Assembly: GCA_037576215.1 (NCBI GenBank)
Contig: JBANDB010000004.1
Location: 3,906,001-3,970,000, forward strand
Source of the DNA: Armillaria gallica
Lineage: Eukaryota; Basidiomycota; Agaricomycetes; Agaricales; Physalacriaceae
DNA: 64,000 nt
Direction: 5' to 3'
Below the pieces are notes generated by a model. That model did not search any database. It was not told the origin of the DNA and worked only from the letters and a program-made list of their open reading frames with translations. Position numbers and translations under genes: made by a program. Below are positions 1 through 12,163 of the stretch, in pieces. Each line of letters begins with the position of its first letter. The first letter of the stretch is position 1.

Positions 1-117
1 CATACGTCAACGACACTGCCTTACCTTCGCGCAAATCCCTGGAACATTCGAAGGTATTGTCTTTTTCTGTAAACTAAAATACAGCAATGTCCCAATCCCT
101 GCAGGTCTGCCACACAG

Positions 118-1407
118 ATGGTCCATTCCCAGCTGCCCAATGAAACCTGGGACACGATCATCGATTTTCTACATTCGGACCATCCTTCGCTCGTGGTCTG
201 CAGCCTTGTCTGCAGGTCATGGCTTCCCACGAGCCGATATCATCTGTTCGAAAGAATAGTGCTTCGATCTCAACATAACCAGCAGAAATTCTTGAGGTCG
301 ACCTCTGGCATGACGTTACAGAATTGCACATTTGGGGGATATACCCACCGCCTCGAAATGTATGGGAACTGCGCCAAAAGTCCCTGGGTCCCAGATAGAA
401 CCACACTATTCTCTTGGGACTTATGTGAGGCCATCATCTCTCGACTCCCCCTCTTCTCCGCTGTCACTTCCCTCCATTTGAGCGGCATCTATTGGGACCA
501 GATGCATGATATTGTCGTTCCTTCTGTGATGTCTATATTCTGGAACATCACAGAATTAGATTTGACTGACATGCTCTGGGAGGATCCCGTTTGTCTCATC
601 AAGTTTCTGGTGGCCTTTCCCATGTTAGAGCAGCTTCGCATATGTGCCGGTGGATTGACGACAGACGACCCCCCCGAGAGGGTAGCCTGCTATAAGCTAG
701 GAACGCGTCTTCGTCGTTTGGTTCTCAAAGCTATTCTTATCGAAAGCCGTGTGGCGAATTTCAGCTATCTTTTCAAGTGGTTGTCGATGCAGCGTCCTCC
801 ACTTGACTACCTCGAAATCGACATGTCCTTCCACTCGCCCTTGGTGTTCTCTGGCGGTCTTACCGATTGCACAGGGTTTATTCGCAACCTTCGCGATGTC
901 CGGCATTTTGTGGTGGCACCACCGCAAATGGAGAGGTCGATCACTCGTGAGTTTCCTGAATTCAGGAGCATCATGGTTTCGGTCTTGACTGACTACCGAG
1001 TTGAAGCTTCACCACCAGTCTTGGATCTGTCACATTGGAATAATCTACGCGTATTGCATTACCGGCAGTACCCCTCGGATGTGCTTTATCCGTGGCAACA
1101 TCATTTGCAACGGTCTATATCCAAAATACAGCAGTTACAGGAGCTGAGGATACAGCTGTCATTTGGGTTGTACGACTCGACGCCTCTCATTGGCGTCTTC
1201 CACTGGGAAGAGCTGGACAAGGTCTTATCAAATCTGCCGAATTTGAATGTGTTGCAATTCGCTCTGAAAGGGATAGAATCAGAAACTGCAGACCTGAAGG
1301 GTGAAAAACGACTTCTTAGTTATAAACTCCCTCGATGCACTTCTCGAGGTATCTTGTCCGTAACAGAGGTAGTCGATGACTATGGTGCGCTGTCCCTTCC
1401 TGATTGA
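118..1407 (+). CDS. F-box protein with LRR-like C-terminal region
   Basis: A single open frame of 429 residues. Residues 7-50 read as an F-box: the run LPNETWDTIIDFLHSDHPSL is followed by CSLVCRSWLPTSR, the usual Leu-Pro start, helix and Cys-x-x-Val-Cys-Arg-x-Trp core. The rest is leucine-rich with irregular LxxLxL spacing, as in the many basidiomycete F-box proteins that act as substrate adaptors of SCF ubiquitin ligases. The N-terminal half resembles the F-box gene at 7663-9074, so the two are probably paralogues. A GT...AG pair (donor near base 51, acceptor near 105) lies just upstream, so an earlier exon outside the window is possible; I chose the ATG at 118 because the F-box starts six residues later. 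The target is unknown. Confidence 0.85.
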   Translation: MVHSQLPNETWDTIIDFLHSDHPSLVVCSLVCRSWLPTSRYHLFERIVLRSQHNQQKFLRSTSGMTLQNCTFGGYTHRLEMYGNCAKSPWVPDRTTLFSWDLCEAIISRLPLFSAVTSLHLSGIYWDQMHDIVVPSVMSIFWNITELDLTDMLWEDPVCLIKFLVAFPMLEQLRICAGGLTTDDPPERVACYKLGTRLRRLVLKAILIESRVANFSYLFKWLSMQRPPLDYLEIDMSFHSPLVFSGGLTDCTGFIRNLRDVRHFVVAPPQMERSITREFPEFRSIMVSVLTDYRVEASPPVLDLSHWNNLRVLHYRQYPSDVLYPWQHHLQRSISKIQQLQELRIQLSFGLYDSTPLIGVFHWEELDKVLSNLPNLNVLQFALKGIESETADLKGEKRLLSYKLPRCTSRGILSVTEVVDDYGALSLPD

Positions 1408-4400
1408 CGAATTGTTGTACTTAAGGATACTGGCCTCAGTTTGAAGTACCAGGCGGTTTGCTGAATACGTGGGATCTCGGAGCACCGACGACTAATAAAA
1501 TCACCTTCCTTCGGCGCCGTCATTTATTGATAGTATAAATCGATCATTAATTATAATATGAAACACACGAACGACCAACTCCTTATGCAGGGTGGTCCTC
1601 GAATTGCAGATCCGTTGTTTGGGTTCTCTGGGAACCTGGGTGTACGAATTCGAGCGTGTCGTTCCACGTCGGAGTGGCGCTCTCCCCGAGGACACGCGAC
1701 CGGAGGTTGAGGATGAGGTGTGCTCCCTGCCAAACCAATAGTAGGTCAATAAGGAAAACGAACCGTTCAGAATCGGTGCGTACAGAATAAGAATAAAATG
1801 CCATGGTCCAGCTGCGAATCCGGTTAGTTTATGCACGGTCATTTGTAAAATTGAGACTTACGGTAGAAATGCCGATTGTATAGGGCCATTAACCGCGAAG
1901 GAAGGAATCATACCAACAACAAGCGCCGCTATTGGGGATGAGAATTTTTTTCTTTGATCGGGCAACAAACACACCGGCAATCCTGTCGATCGCGGAGAAA
2001 AGATTCAAAACTCGGAGACGCTTCATATGGGGAAAGAGAAGATGACCTACAATGCAAAGAAAACGCTACCATCTGTAACAAAGGCCATCAAAAGTGGAGA
2101 AACGGACTCGAGCTCGCGTAGTTTCTTCAACGTAATGTTCCCGTTCAAAGACCTATGCGTCTGGAATAGTTTCCATAACGTCAGTCCTAAGAAAACGACT
2201 GTGAGAGAGGTCAGTTCAGGTACTCCGTAGATGAAGTCATATCAATACGGACGGGCAAGAGTCAAGTTGGGAACGCTTTCATTCGGAGGAATCAGCAAAA
2301 GCTGTAGACAGAAAGAAAAATAAAGCGAACTATGCCGATAGAACAAATCCAAACTTTGGAACTGGCGCTGTGCAGCCTTGCCAAGGAGCTGGTACGGAAT
2401 ACACCCCTGCAGCAAGGTCCATGGCTAGCCTAGAACACGCATAAAGAGCACCCTATGAATAAACGTTTAGCGCATGACTAGTTTCCCGTTGATGAAGACT
2501 CACAGTTGCGTCACCTGTCGGAAATCAAATTCGCATTCAGTAATGTGAACCAAGTGCCGTACCAACAACGAAAAGAACCATGAAAGTCAGTACTAGTGCA
2601 TGCATGTAAGCGTTGTAACACACGCAAAGACCGACATGTTCACGTACGCCATCTGTTTCGGTTGTATAATGAGAAGACCCGAAGAAGCAGGATGATGTCC
2701 AATATTATGATCACGAAAGAGGGACCGCCGCTAGGATGGGCTTAGTTCACAGAGATAACCTAAAGGCACATTTACTCACATTAAAGACCAATACCAGTAG
2801 GCTTGACAGCTAGAACGATGGCGATAAGAAGTAAACCTTAAAGGTAGACGCCATAACATACAACTGAACAGAACGGTATATTCGTAAAGCGAAGTCAGTC
2901 AGGGTAGCCAATCGAACTCACTCTTTTGGGGATGTCAGTAGCAAGGGACACTATGACATATTCATATGAGATATGCGGCGATAGCAAGCGCTATGCAAAA
3001 GACCCGTACTGATGTTCGCCCCACTAAAACCAATGTCATTTGTTCATCCAAGATAGGAAGACTGAACAAGATTACTGACATGAGATAGAGAAAAGGGTAG
3101 TAACGGGCAAGGAAATATATCAACTTAGGTATCGACCATTGAGAGCTTTGGGGGAATCAGGAGCCATGCCAATACGTGTATCAATCATTGGACTCACACC
3201 CAGATGTAGTTAACCTAGGGCACGGCTATTCAGAGGAACCAATAGCAAGGATACAGACGGCGTACTTCATCCCCGAACGACACAATAATGTCCCACGTCA
3301 AAAAAGACAATGCGGAAACTACGTTGTCGGTATCAGAGGGAGAAAAAAACACGAAAGGACGCCACGACACGCACCATACGAATAGCTACTCTTTTTGTTG
3401 TCGTAAAGGTTCTTGACAAAGGCCTGGAACGCGGCGATGGCAGCAGCAGCATCCGCATCCGACATTTTTTAATCAAGGCGAAAGTTGTGGGAGCGACAGT
3501 CGAAAGAGCGGTTTATCTGTGGAAGTTGGCGAATCCCATGGACTTGCACCAAAGCTAATATAGGAAGTTCCCCAGGTTCATCGGAGAGCAGCCCTGGATC
3601 TAAGGCAGGGAGGATTGCTGTTCGGGGACCTTTTCATGTTGATCGGCTCCTGGAGGTGTAGCAGACTACCGCAAATAGATGGGAATGATGATTGGATCAA
3701 AGCGCCCCAAGTGTTGGTGATGCAACCGGAAGCCACAGACTCCTTTAGGAAAAGATTTGTGAAGAACAACGAGGCAGTGGGGATCCGCAACGGCCCGGGT
3801 GCCCAAACACAGGGATAAATCAACATCAAGGCAGGAGCTCCTGGAAACTAATTAGAAAATCAGTTTCATATGCGCGTTGCACCTCTGGGGCAATGTCCGT
3901 ACGCGCCTTCGCCGTGGCCAGACCTTTCATTTCTTCATCAAGAAAAGCAAAAGAAAGCCTTATGGGAAGCGTCCGAGGACTTGGCGGATTGACCGGACCG
4001 AGAATGAAATGCCAAATATTGGGAGATGCTAGCCAAATACTGGTACCATTTTTTTTCCCTTTTTCTCGTCATCTTGAATGCTTTGTCGAAAATGAAATGA
4101 AAGCAGCGCAAATGGCGTGAAGCAGAGATGGTGGTGATATCTAGGTCTTTGGCTCAAGTTTCGAGAACTTCAGTGGGAAACAATCTTTCTCTCCACTCGG
4201 ACTTGGCTGAAAGTGTTTTTACAGATTTCAACCTTCTTCAGGGACATCTGCTACAATCCTAGAAATAAACATAGAGACTTAGAGAGGGTATATGATGGCA
4301 TTTTAGAACCGTGTCTGTAAGGATTCTTCAAGCTACCCTGCCCGCCAAGTTTAACCAGTACCATAGGACGAATAAATCCCACTATGTCCGTGGCACTCAA

Positions 4401-4465
4401 AGCAGTCTATCCACGGTGCATGTCAAATACCACGATTACCCCAATCTCGCTATTCCAGACTTTTT
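1408..4465. other. Gene-poor stretch, nothing recognised
   Basis: About 3 kb in which all six frames are closed at short intervals. The longest frames (up to 113 residues) have no family resemblance and no plausible splice links. The plus strand is rich in A and purines over roughly 2.0-3.4 kb. I see no terminal repeats, no transposase or reverse transcriptase motif and no tandem array. It may be decayed sequence, but that is inference only. Confidence 0.5.
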
Positions 4466-5968
4466 TTCCGGCCTCGGTGTGTCCAGCATTGCCCTTCTCT
4501 TCGTCTTATTAAGTTTTGTCAGGATACGTCCTAGCCCACCTCCATCGATGCCACACGTCTCATGATCTGAAATCCCTCACCCAACTTCTCAGTCAATACT
4601 CCGAATGGTGCCGTATTTCTGCGGCCCTACTCGAAGTGAACCCTCCTACGGTCGTCCAGCTTCTCTGGTCCATTAAATGCCGCAGATTTAGTCTCGCGTC
4701 AAGCGTAGCGGCGGGAAAAGGTGACGGGCGTGACGAGGTTCGGGAGGAACGCGTCAAGTCGCTTGAGGCCGTCTGGCCTGACCCGCTGACAAACCCAACA
4801 CCTATGCAGCAGCAGCACGCGCTGGCGGGGACGTACAAGGTAGTGGATTCATCTACGGAAATTTTTGGTACACCCTGGGGGCACTGTGGCGAAAGTATAT
4901 CCTTTGCTTCGTGAGTTTGTCTCTTTCGAAATGCCTCTACCGTTGACTGACGTTTGGAGAATATCCAGACTCTTCGAAACAATTCATAAAGCGTCTCCGC
5001 TTGCCACTCTCGCATTGAGCGTCAAATCTATGACTTCTATGATTCCAGGGACGAACGTCGTTCCCGTTCAAGTCATACCGCATCTCAATCGCATGTCCGA
5101 TATTGTCGAGGTCCTTCGTATTTCTGGATCGCTGCGCCCGATGTGTCTCAACTGCCAACATTTGGCGAAGGGGAGAGTCGACGACTACGCGCACCATTTT
5201 ATGGCGAAAAACTATTGTATCCATACTGCGATACAATCGGATATCCCTTCCTTATCCGCATTAGAAACGGCGGAAGTGTCGTGAACATATTGATGCGTGC
5301 TCGCGGCTGCTATCGATTTTATTCTACCGTCAAGTCTATATATTCAGTTTGCTGAGGAACTCTACCATAGCAACCCACTGTTCCATCATCCTCCCGCTCC
5401 ACAAATGCCTAAGCAATGGATGCCGGCCTCTTCACCCCTTCTCTTCCTCACGCTGCGCCTTCGGCATCCTCGATGGAATGTCTAGTCTTCGACATCAGAT
5501 ACCTCCAGCTTCGACAAATTGCGTTATTGAGGTGATGGCGCTGTGAGCGGGGCTTTCTGAGGGCCATCCTCCCCATCAACCTTTCATAACGCTCAAGCTC
5601 GTCAATCAGGGATAACACCCAAAGTATGCAACAAATATCCGGAACCACGGAGCAGTGCTGGAGTTTGTAAGCCCAGACAAGGACTATCGCCAATATTAGC
5701 CAAATCTCTCACCACGAGGACAGAGTTCTCTCGATGGAAGGAAGGGAATGCGCCTTGTACGCCCACTCTTCTCAGAAAGCCAGGCAGAAATGTCGGCTAC
5801 TTTAGCTGCGTCATCGGAACACCGTTGCTGAAGATGAGATCAGAGCTTCGGCCCCCCGAAACTCCGAAAAGAGATATCGGAAATTCGCAGATGCTATCTC
5901 AAAATTAACTCCTTGAAACAATCGCACGAATGCAAAGGTTTCAGATATCCAGCCCCAAAACTCTTCGA
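4466..5968. other. Weak coding signal, unresolved
   Basis: Several overlapping frames on both strands are longer than in the preceding stretch. On the plus strand, 4516-4914 and 4865-5284 stay open. A third frame, open from about 4990 to 5355, has balanced composition including FYDSRDERRSRSS and PYCDTIGYPFLIRI. I could not join them into a convincing gene with canonical introns and recognise no domain. On the minus strand 5448-5693 is also open without resemblance. This could be a degraded gene or an unknown multi-exon gene. Confidence 0.2.
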
Positions 5969-7156
5969 CTACACCAAAGTTGAGATCAATCTCTGATACG
6001 GATTGATGTATACGAGCAAGCACATTGCGAACCACCACTGAACCCAAATGTATCCGATGATGCTCCAGAATAAGGTATGGCTTCCCACTTGAAGTCCTAA
6101 GCGTTGACCCAGATCGAGTACGACGCTCTCTATCATGATACAGAACGCTTGGGACATGAAAAACTTGAGTCCTCCACCGTGGTACCCCAGAACAACATAG
6201 TCCGAGCTGTGGTGAATCCATCCTGACACGAAGAACGCGGTGTACAGTTTGACGGCCGAGGTAAGGTTGGAACCTTTCGAAAGGGAAAGATAAGAGACGA
6301 AACGGTCTCCTGGGGCGGTTATACTCTACAAAGGTACCATGAGAGTGTGTACATTGTCAAAAAAATACGAATACCCACCTTCGAAGGAGCTGATGCCAAG
6401 TATGACTAAAATAGATTTCAACAACAGTCACTGCCGTTTTCAACGGACACACCTCCAAAAGCGGAGCACAGTATACGCGTCCGACCAGCTCCCATAGAAC
6501 CATCACCATGTCTCCACGCCCCAAATACCGAAAGCTAACATCGCAGCACTCAACAGCGCGTGAATAGTTGTTAGTGACGCGATCGTTGGCACCGCCCAGC
6601 TCCACACCAAAGCGCGCTTGCCCAAAAACCGCGTTTCCTCAAGAGCATTGAAAAAAATAGCGGGCCGATACTCATTGTACGTTGCTGCTGCACCCCAAAC
6701 TATGAACCGCAGTACGCTCTGTGCTGTCCGGTTGACATCGAAGCGCCATCGCGGTGTGGAAGTAGTGTACGGAGATGGCGGGAGGTTACGTGGTTCGTGC
6801 GTCCATCCAGTGCCTCTTTGGCTCGTTAACAGGCTCCATTTAAGACGCGATTTCAGGTCTGGAAAGGCCGCCTGGGGAATAGTCTGGCCTGTTTGGAATA
6901 GTTCCATCTGGGGTTCGGTGAGGAGGATATAGTCGATGGCGCTGGCGACGAGGCGCGGGATGGACGCGCCGATGGTCAGTCTGGAAAAGATATCGTCCAT
7001 GATCGTGTGGTAGACGAGGTAATGTGCAGTGACAAAGATAGGCAGAAATAGAAAACATCGGTAAGGTGTTGGTCGTATGGTTACAGATATAAGCAAAAGA
7101 ACGGGAAGCAGCGAATACAAGGGATACGAGAACGGGCGGCGCTCATCCGCCGTCAA
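5969..7156 (-). CDS. Wax-synthase-like membrane O-acyltransferase, with in-frame stop
   Basis: Three exons on the minus strand: 7156-6453, 6405-6379 and 6323-5969, with introns of 47 and 55 bases. Joined they give 362 codons in one frame. The N-terminus has several hydrophobic segments. The middle carries RGTGWTHEP (the family's RGxGW region), then GSWSDAYTVLRFW leading across intron 1 into SHTWHQLLRS, the conserved FWxxxWHQ active-site block. The last exon has SGWIHHSSDY, where the histidines match the MBOAT-type catalytic region, and ends with two membrane segments. Such proteins esterify fatty acyl-CoA to alcohols or sterol-like acceptors in the ER. The oddity is a TGA at 6503-6505, in frame, just after GVETW, exactly where relatives continue through a WPPxYG-like motif. 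No GT-AG intron that would skip it keeps the frame convincingly, so the gene may be a recent pseudogene. Confidence 0.75.
6503..6505 (-). other. In-frame TGA inside the acyltransferase
   Basis: Reading the minus strand, codons run Glu-Thr-Trp-TGA-Trp-Phe-Tyr-Gly-Ser-Trp. Conserved family sequence resumes immediately in the same frame, so this is a nonsense change and not an indel. Confidence 0.75.
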
Positions 7157-7662
7157 GGTTCCCGTCGAACAAAATAAGCTGTGATCCGAATGATCAATTC
7201 AGGGAACTCAGGGAACCCCAGAATACCCCAGAAATGCATTTTTTGGGCCCGGGTACAGGCACGTCAACTGGGGATTCCATTCAGCTGAACGTTAAACAAG
7301 TAGATTTGGATGCGTAGACATCACGGCATCTAAAAGAGTCCCGTTGGTTTGGAGAGTTTCCAAACCAACCATATATATTAGACGATATCGTCATTTTTGG
7401 TCAAGAGACGCTGAGCATTTGATGTAAAAGCACTTGAGAGTCCAACAGACTTCGATAGATTCCGTCGTCGCTATGAACAGTACTTACTGAGCATTAGAAA
7501 TCCTTTGAATACGTTATGTACAGGTGGAGGAAGAACGCATAGACGAATTTACAAATCTAGTTATGACTGTATGATGTTAAATAGTCTCGGGTGATATCGA
7601 AGTTCGTATCTGCGCAATCTTCCTAGAGCTACTTGGAAAAGAAAGGAACGAGAAGACACATC
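7157..7662. other. Intergenic, nothing recognised
   Basis: About 500 bases between the start of the acyltransferase and the end of the F-box gene. It contains a short repetitive patch near 7200-7235 (repeated accccag-like words) followed by a T-run and a GC-rich block. No gene or RNA seen. Confidence 0.5.
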
Positions 7663-9074
7663 TCAGGGGCCTCTCTCATTCTGTGAATAGCAGGAGCTCT
7701 GTGCAGGAAGAAACTCGAAATGAAGGATTCCCTTGGAATCGCAGTCGGCGAGCCTACTTCGATAGAGTTTCTCCGAGGGTGCTTGCATGTGATAGTAGAT
7801 GGAGAATTCGATCGTTTGCAAGCCCGAAAGATATGGCGACGCTAAAGCTTGGGCGAGGGATTCCCACTGATCGCCACTGAGGCTATCTAGAACTCCAACA
7901 CCCAGCGAGAATGATAGTGATTGTATAAACGGGGAGCGGATCTGCGAGAGCAGCATAAAGGCGGTAGAAAGCTTGGCACAGTCACAAGCTTCCCAGCCAA
8001 CTTGACGAAAGTGGAGAGACCGGAGACTCGTAAGACAAGAGAGATCAATATGCTCGAATATCTGGCCTGAAGAAAATGAGTAAAACGGACTGCTCGACTA
8101 GATATCAACTCACTCGCAAGTGTAAAGATTGTCAGGAAAGAAATTGTCAAGGTCTCGATGCTGCCGCCAATTGCATGGAGCAAGCGGCCGCACGACTCTA
8201 ACTCGGCGGTGGTGACGGAGTAAAGCACTAGATCGCGAATAGCCGGCGCTGGTAAGAAATAGGCCATCCAGAGAAAGATCTCCTGTCTTGAAGAGACATT
8301 GAGGCCAAAGACGTCAAAAAGATGGCCCTGAGTGAAATGCAGAGTAGAAAGTGAAGGCCAGAGAGGCGTATCGTCTGCATAACCAAACGGAAGGATCTCA
8401 TCCTCGATCATGACCGCCCCTCCATCTGTTTCATCTACAATCATTGCCGCCAAATCGACATCTTCATCGTTAGGGAATAGTTCGTCGACGACGAAAGAAA
8501 AACAAATGGCTATAGACAGCTCTTCCAGACGAGGAAAACTGCAGAGGAATTGGATGACTTGGAGGTTGCTGTCAAAGGAGACATTGGAAAGATGGAGAGT
8601 CTTGACGTCGGAGAAAGTATGCAGGATGGAAGACGACCATTTCATATCATGCAGAAGTCCCCAAGAGACTTTGCTCAAACGAAAGGAGGAAACGTTGTCG
8701 AGACGTCGGCTGGAGAAATAGGGAATAATGTTGTCCCAACGAGTCCAAAACTTTTCATAATGGGCTAATTTCGTAAAGGCGTTTTCGATCTCGACGTTTT
8801 GGATGTATGGTAAGAACGTGGAGGAATAGGAAAGAAGGATGAAGAAGCCATCGATATTGCACGGCGCGAGTTTGAGAGTGTCCCAGAGATGGAGACGGCT
8901 CGCAGGGAGCCAAGATTTGCATACGAGACTGCAAGACATAAGTGAGGCCCTGTCTGCGTGAAGGAAGTCGATAACGATGTCGCAGAGCTCGGGTGGTAAT
9001 ATCTGGTTGGGCAGCCAGCACCCAACCGACTGTGGGACCTGTAGAGGCGTTCTTTTCGATGGCGAGGAAGACAT
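7663..9074 (-). CDS. F-box protein with LRR-like C-terminal region
   Basis: Two exons, 9074-8114 and 8066-7663, joined across a 47-base GT-AG intron, give 454 residues. The frame is open further upstream to 9179, but only with GTG; the first ATG is at 9074-9072 and I use that. The F-box lies near residues 25-70: LPPELCDIVIDFLHADRASL, then CSLVCKSWLPASRLHLW. The remainder is a string of leucine-rich segments (SFRLSKVSW, TLHLSNVSF, FPRLEELSIAICF) typical of fungal F-box/LRR adaptors of SCF ubiquitin ligases. A short acidic insert sits in the middle (DEDVDLAAMIVDETDGG). It resembles the gene at 118-1407. It is transcribed divergently from SAM50 with 238 bases between the two start codons. Substrate unknown. 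Confidence 0.85.
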
Positions 9075-9312
9075 TGGGGGATATCGCTTTTGTGTATCGC
9101 AGGGAGAAGATGGTGGTTCGAGTTCAAGAGTGATCACTGATAAGGACAAGGACAACTTCGCGCCGCTATCCCGATTCACGTGACCGCGGCCCTTTACGTT
9201 TTCTGCCGAGCTCAGCTCCTTCTCTTCGCACTACGTATTTGGATCCTGTCAGCTGCCGACGCGTCTGTTTTTTCTCTTCATTCCCCCTCAATGCTGACAG
9301 ACCTACTGTAGA
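9075..9312. promoter_or_regulatory. Shared divergent promoter region (F-box / SAM50)
   Basis: 238 bases separate the two start codons, so both genes must take their promoters from here. The SAM50 side is pyrimidine-rich (ctccttctcttcgc, ttttttctcttcattccccc), as is usual upstream of fungal housekeeping genes. No clear TATA box was seen. Boundaries are inferred from the start codons only. Confidence 0.4.
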
Positions 9313-11121
9313 ATGGCAGTAGGCCCAACATCTGGCACAGACGATGACCCGGATGACGCGAAAAAGGTGCTGAAATGGCAGGAGGAACGTATCACCCGAC
9401 GACTACGAGGACAATACGAATCTGCCGCTCTCCATCTCTCGAATCTGGTGCGTATGATTCCTCTCCTTGGTGGCTGGCTCAAGTCAACGGCAACCGCCTA
9501 GATACATAATAACCTCTCAACTCCCCTGAATATCCACTCAGTACGAGTTGAAGGCGCCAATAACACTCGAGGATCGTTTCTTGGCTTTCTCATTAACCCA
9601 GTTTTACTCTCTGAGCCCCACAACGATGTGCAGTCAGTTCTGCACGACGCACGATCTATTGCCGACGTCCTCCTCCGGACGGAAACATTCAGCTCTGTAG
9701 AGACCCGCATAGAGCATGCAAGAGACGAGATCGCGGGCCCCAGGGATGTCGATCTTATATTCAAAACCCGCGAAAGAGGGAGGTGGTTCGTCAAGTCGGC
9801 TACGGAGTTCGGCAATAACGAGGGGAGCGCGGTGCGTCGGACCTAACATCTATTGTATACATATTATCTGACATTATTTCCAGAGCATAACTGCACGTAT
9901 GCTCAACGTATTTGGCGGCGCTGAATCCTTTGAGGCAAATGTTTCTGCTGGAACAACTACGCGCAAATCCTTTCAGGGAACATTATCCGCCCCCATAACC
10001 TCTGACCTCAACTGTCGCGCTGATTTTACAGCGTTTGGGCTACACAGAGATCACACAAGCTTTGCAAGCTGCTCAGAGGTCTTACGTGGCGCGAAGACTG
10101 TTGTCAGGGTGAGCTAGGTCAGCTTGGTGCTCTCCATGCGACCTATCGTTTTTATCGCGATCTGTCCAGGGCGGGAAGCCAGTTTCTGGGATGCATGAAC
10201 TTGCCTATGAAGCAGTCATCAGAAATATCGGTAGTCTTACACCGACTGCTTCGATGAGGTCAGTGTTTCCCAGATTCCTGGCACTAATTTCTCACCGTTA
10301 AACAGCATGCGAGAAGCTGCTGGTACAACGTCTAAATCAGCGGTGTCATATACATACACGCTCGATACGAGAGACGATCGTGTGATGTCGACACGCGGAA
10401 TGTATGGTAAAATATACCAGGAACTCGCTGGATTAGGTGGAGACGCGTCTTTCTACAAGGCTGAGGCTGAGAGTCAACTGTCGCGACCACTACTACCAGG
10501 TGTCGTGAGTATTACGTCTTTCCCTGAAGGATATGCTGAACTGGCGCTCCTCTATGGTGTTAGTCAGGATCGATTGCCCTGCGCTCGGGCATTATGTGGG
10601 CCCTCTCGAGGCCAACTCTATTTCCGGATAGATTTCAACTTGGCGGACCTCTATCTGTTCGCTCGTTCCAGTCGAATGGCTTGGGTCCAAGAGATGGACG
10701 TAAGTGTTTCCGCCACTGTATGGATAATCCTGTTGACGTTCACTCGCGACAGCCGACTCTTTGGGTGGTGATATTTATTGGTCTGCAGGTCTCAGCATAA
10801 TATCGAATATCCCGAAGAAGGCACACTGGCCGGTCAAAACTCACCTCTGGTTGAATGCTGGGCGTCTGGACGCCATGGATCGATGTCAGGTTTGCTTAGT
10901 TCATCCGTTGATAGCTATTCATATCAGTTATTTTAGCCCGTTCAGTGGTCGAGAACATCAAGGACACTGTTACGCGACCATCCGTGTCTGCAGGTGTGGG
11001 TCTGATATATAAATTTGACCCTGTTCGTGTGGAAGTCAATGTTGGTGTACCGTTGGTAGCAAGTCGGAGCGATGGGACTAGACGAGGCATGCAGGTTGGA
11101 ATAGGATTAGAATTTCTGTAA
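9313..11121 (+). CDS. SAM50: SAM50/Tob55, mitochondrial outer-membrane beta-barrel assembly
   Basis: A multi-exon Omp85-family gene. It is the core of the SAM/TOB complex, which folds beta-barrel proteins into the mitochondrial outer membrane. The N-terminal part has a POTRA-like segment, VRVEGANNTRGSFLGFLINP, followed by a helix of the kind found before the barrel. The barrel region contains GGKPVSGMHELAYEAV, DRFQLGGPLSVRSFQ with SNGLGPRDG, and GGDIYWSAGLSIISNIPKK, all in the order of the family. The C-terminus is a typical final strand: GVGLIYKFDPVRVEVNVGVP, ending RRGMQVGIGLEFL. The intron near 10110-10168 joins VVR to GGKP; another joins RDG to DSLGGD. The first intron is uncertain: keeping the VRVEG frame needs a donor near 9470, not the stronger-looking one at about 9447. 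Start ATG 9313 opens directly downstream of the divergent promoter. Confidence 0.88.
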
Positions 11122-11545
11122 AAACTCAAAAGGGCATTGGATCTGAAACAGCAACCGCCAAATATTTGCACCGACAAATCGCCTGCCGGCGGTCCAACGC
11201 TAGTTTCATCACTATCACTTTGCCTCACCACATGAATCGGGACACGTTAAGCCAAGGCATCTAATAACCCATCCAATGCAGTTGAACTTTCTGCACAACA
11301 TACGAGTATGGTGCCTGTTCCGGCCCAGAGACTGGGTGATTAGGAATACACGGTTTGCACAGGTGCTATGGATGTAGGTCATATAACACTATTCGTCCTT
11401 TTACTGACCACATTGTAGGAGTGAAAACTGTATACAAGTCTTTGTATATCTATTATATCCATACCCTTGGAAATTTCGTCCTTCGCTTCTCTCTGTATCG
11501 GAGTTGCAGACGAGCCCGGGAATCATAGCAAGACACAGGCAGGAA
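11122..11545. other. Intergenic, nothing recognised
   Basis: About 420 bases between SAM50 and the next small gene. No frame of note and no RNA signature seen. Confidence 0.5.
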
Positions 11546-12058
11546 ATGGAGATGACCGGTCTCAAATGGACCAGCCTGTTTCGCCTCCGCGATACCCCAC
11601 TATGTACACTTTATCGCCTCTATGAATGCACTGTTGACTTCAACGAGGACGAGATGATGATGGAGTCCCAATATTGGTTCCACGACCAGCCAACATGGCG
11701 CCTCGCCGACATTCCAGATCCACAGGATCCTGACGCCACCCGATACGCCATCCTGGCGGCCATGGCTGAAGCTCTCGTGCAGGCGTTCAATTATAAAATT
11801 GCCCTTGGCTTGCGCAGGGGGATCACCCGGGATGATCCTTTTCTCGTGCGCAAGTTCAAGAACGATGCCAATCCACCATGGGAGGAGTGTCCTTCCTGGA
11901 CTAAGAATGCAGGCCGCCTCCCACAGGTCCTGCAGTTATATCCTCCCCTTCCACTTGGCGGAAACGGGCCAGAGCCCGAACCCATCACTGCAACAGGCAC
12001 GAACCCATTCTTGCTGCGCAACATCCGGGCAAATACTAACCAGTTACGAAATATATGA
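11546..12058 (+). CDS. Hypothetical protein, unknown family
   Basis: An intronless frame of 170 residues from the first ATG. The frame is open a little further upstream, but only with a TTG. Composition is normal for a soluble protein: an acidic patch (VDFNEDEMMMES), an aromatic cluster (YWFHDQPTWRL), an Ala-rich helix (AILAAMAEALVQAF) and a Pro-rich tail (LYPPLPLGGNGPEPEP). No signal peptide, membrane segment or known motif. It converges on the nucleotidyltransferase-like gene on the opposite strand, 105 bases away. Function unknown; the length and codon pattern favour a real gene, but it could be lineage-specific. Confidence 0.55.
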   Translation: MEMTGLKWTSLFRLRDTPLCTLYRLYECTVDFNEDEMMMESQYWFHDQPTWRLADIPDPQDPDATRYAILAAMAEALVQAFNYKIALGLRRGITRDDPFLVRKFKNDANPPWEECPSWTKNAGRLPQVLQLYPPLPLGGNGPEPEPITATGTNPFLLRNIRANTNQLRNI

Positions 12059-12163
12059 ATTACGTTTTAGAGTTCATACCCATGGGTGCGTCCGACTAGT
12101 AGGTGCCTATTACTATTATACGAAACTGTAAGTTACTTATTGAAAATTACAGATTACCAACGA

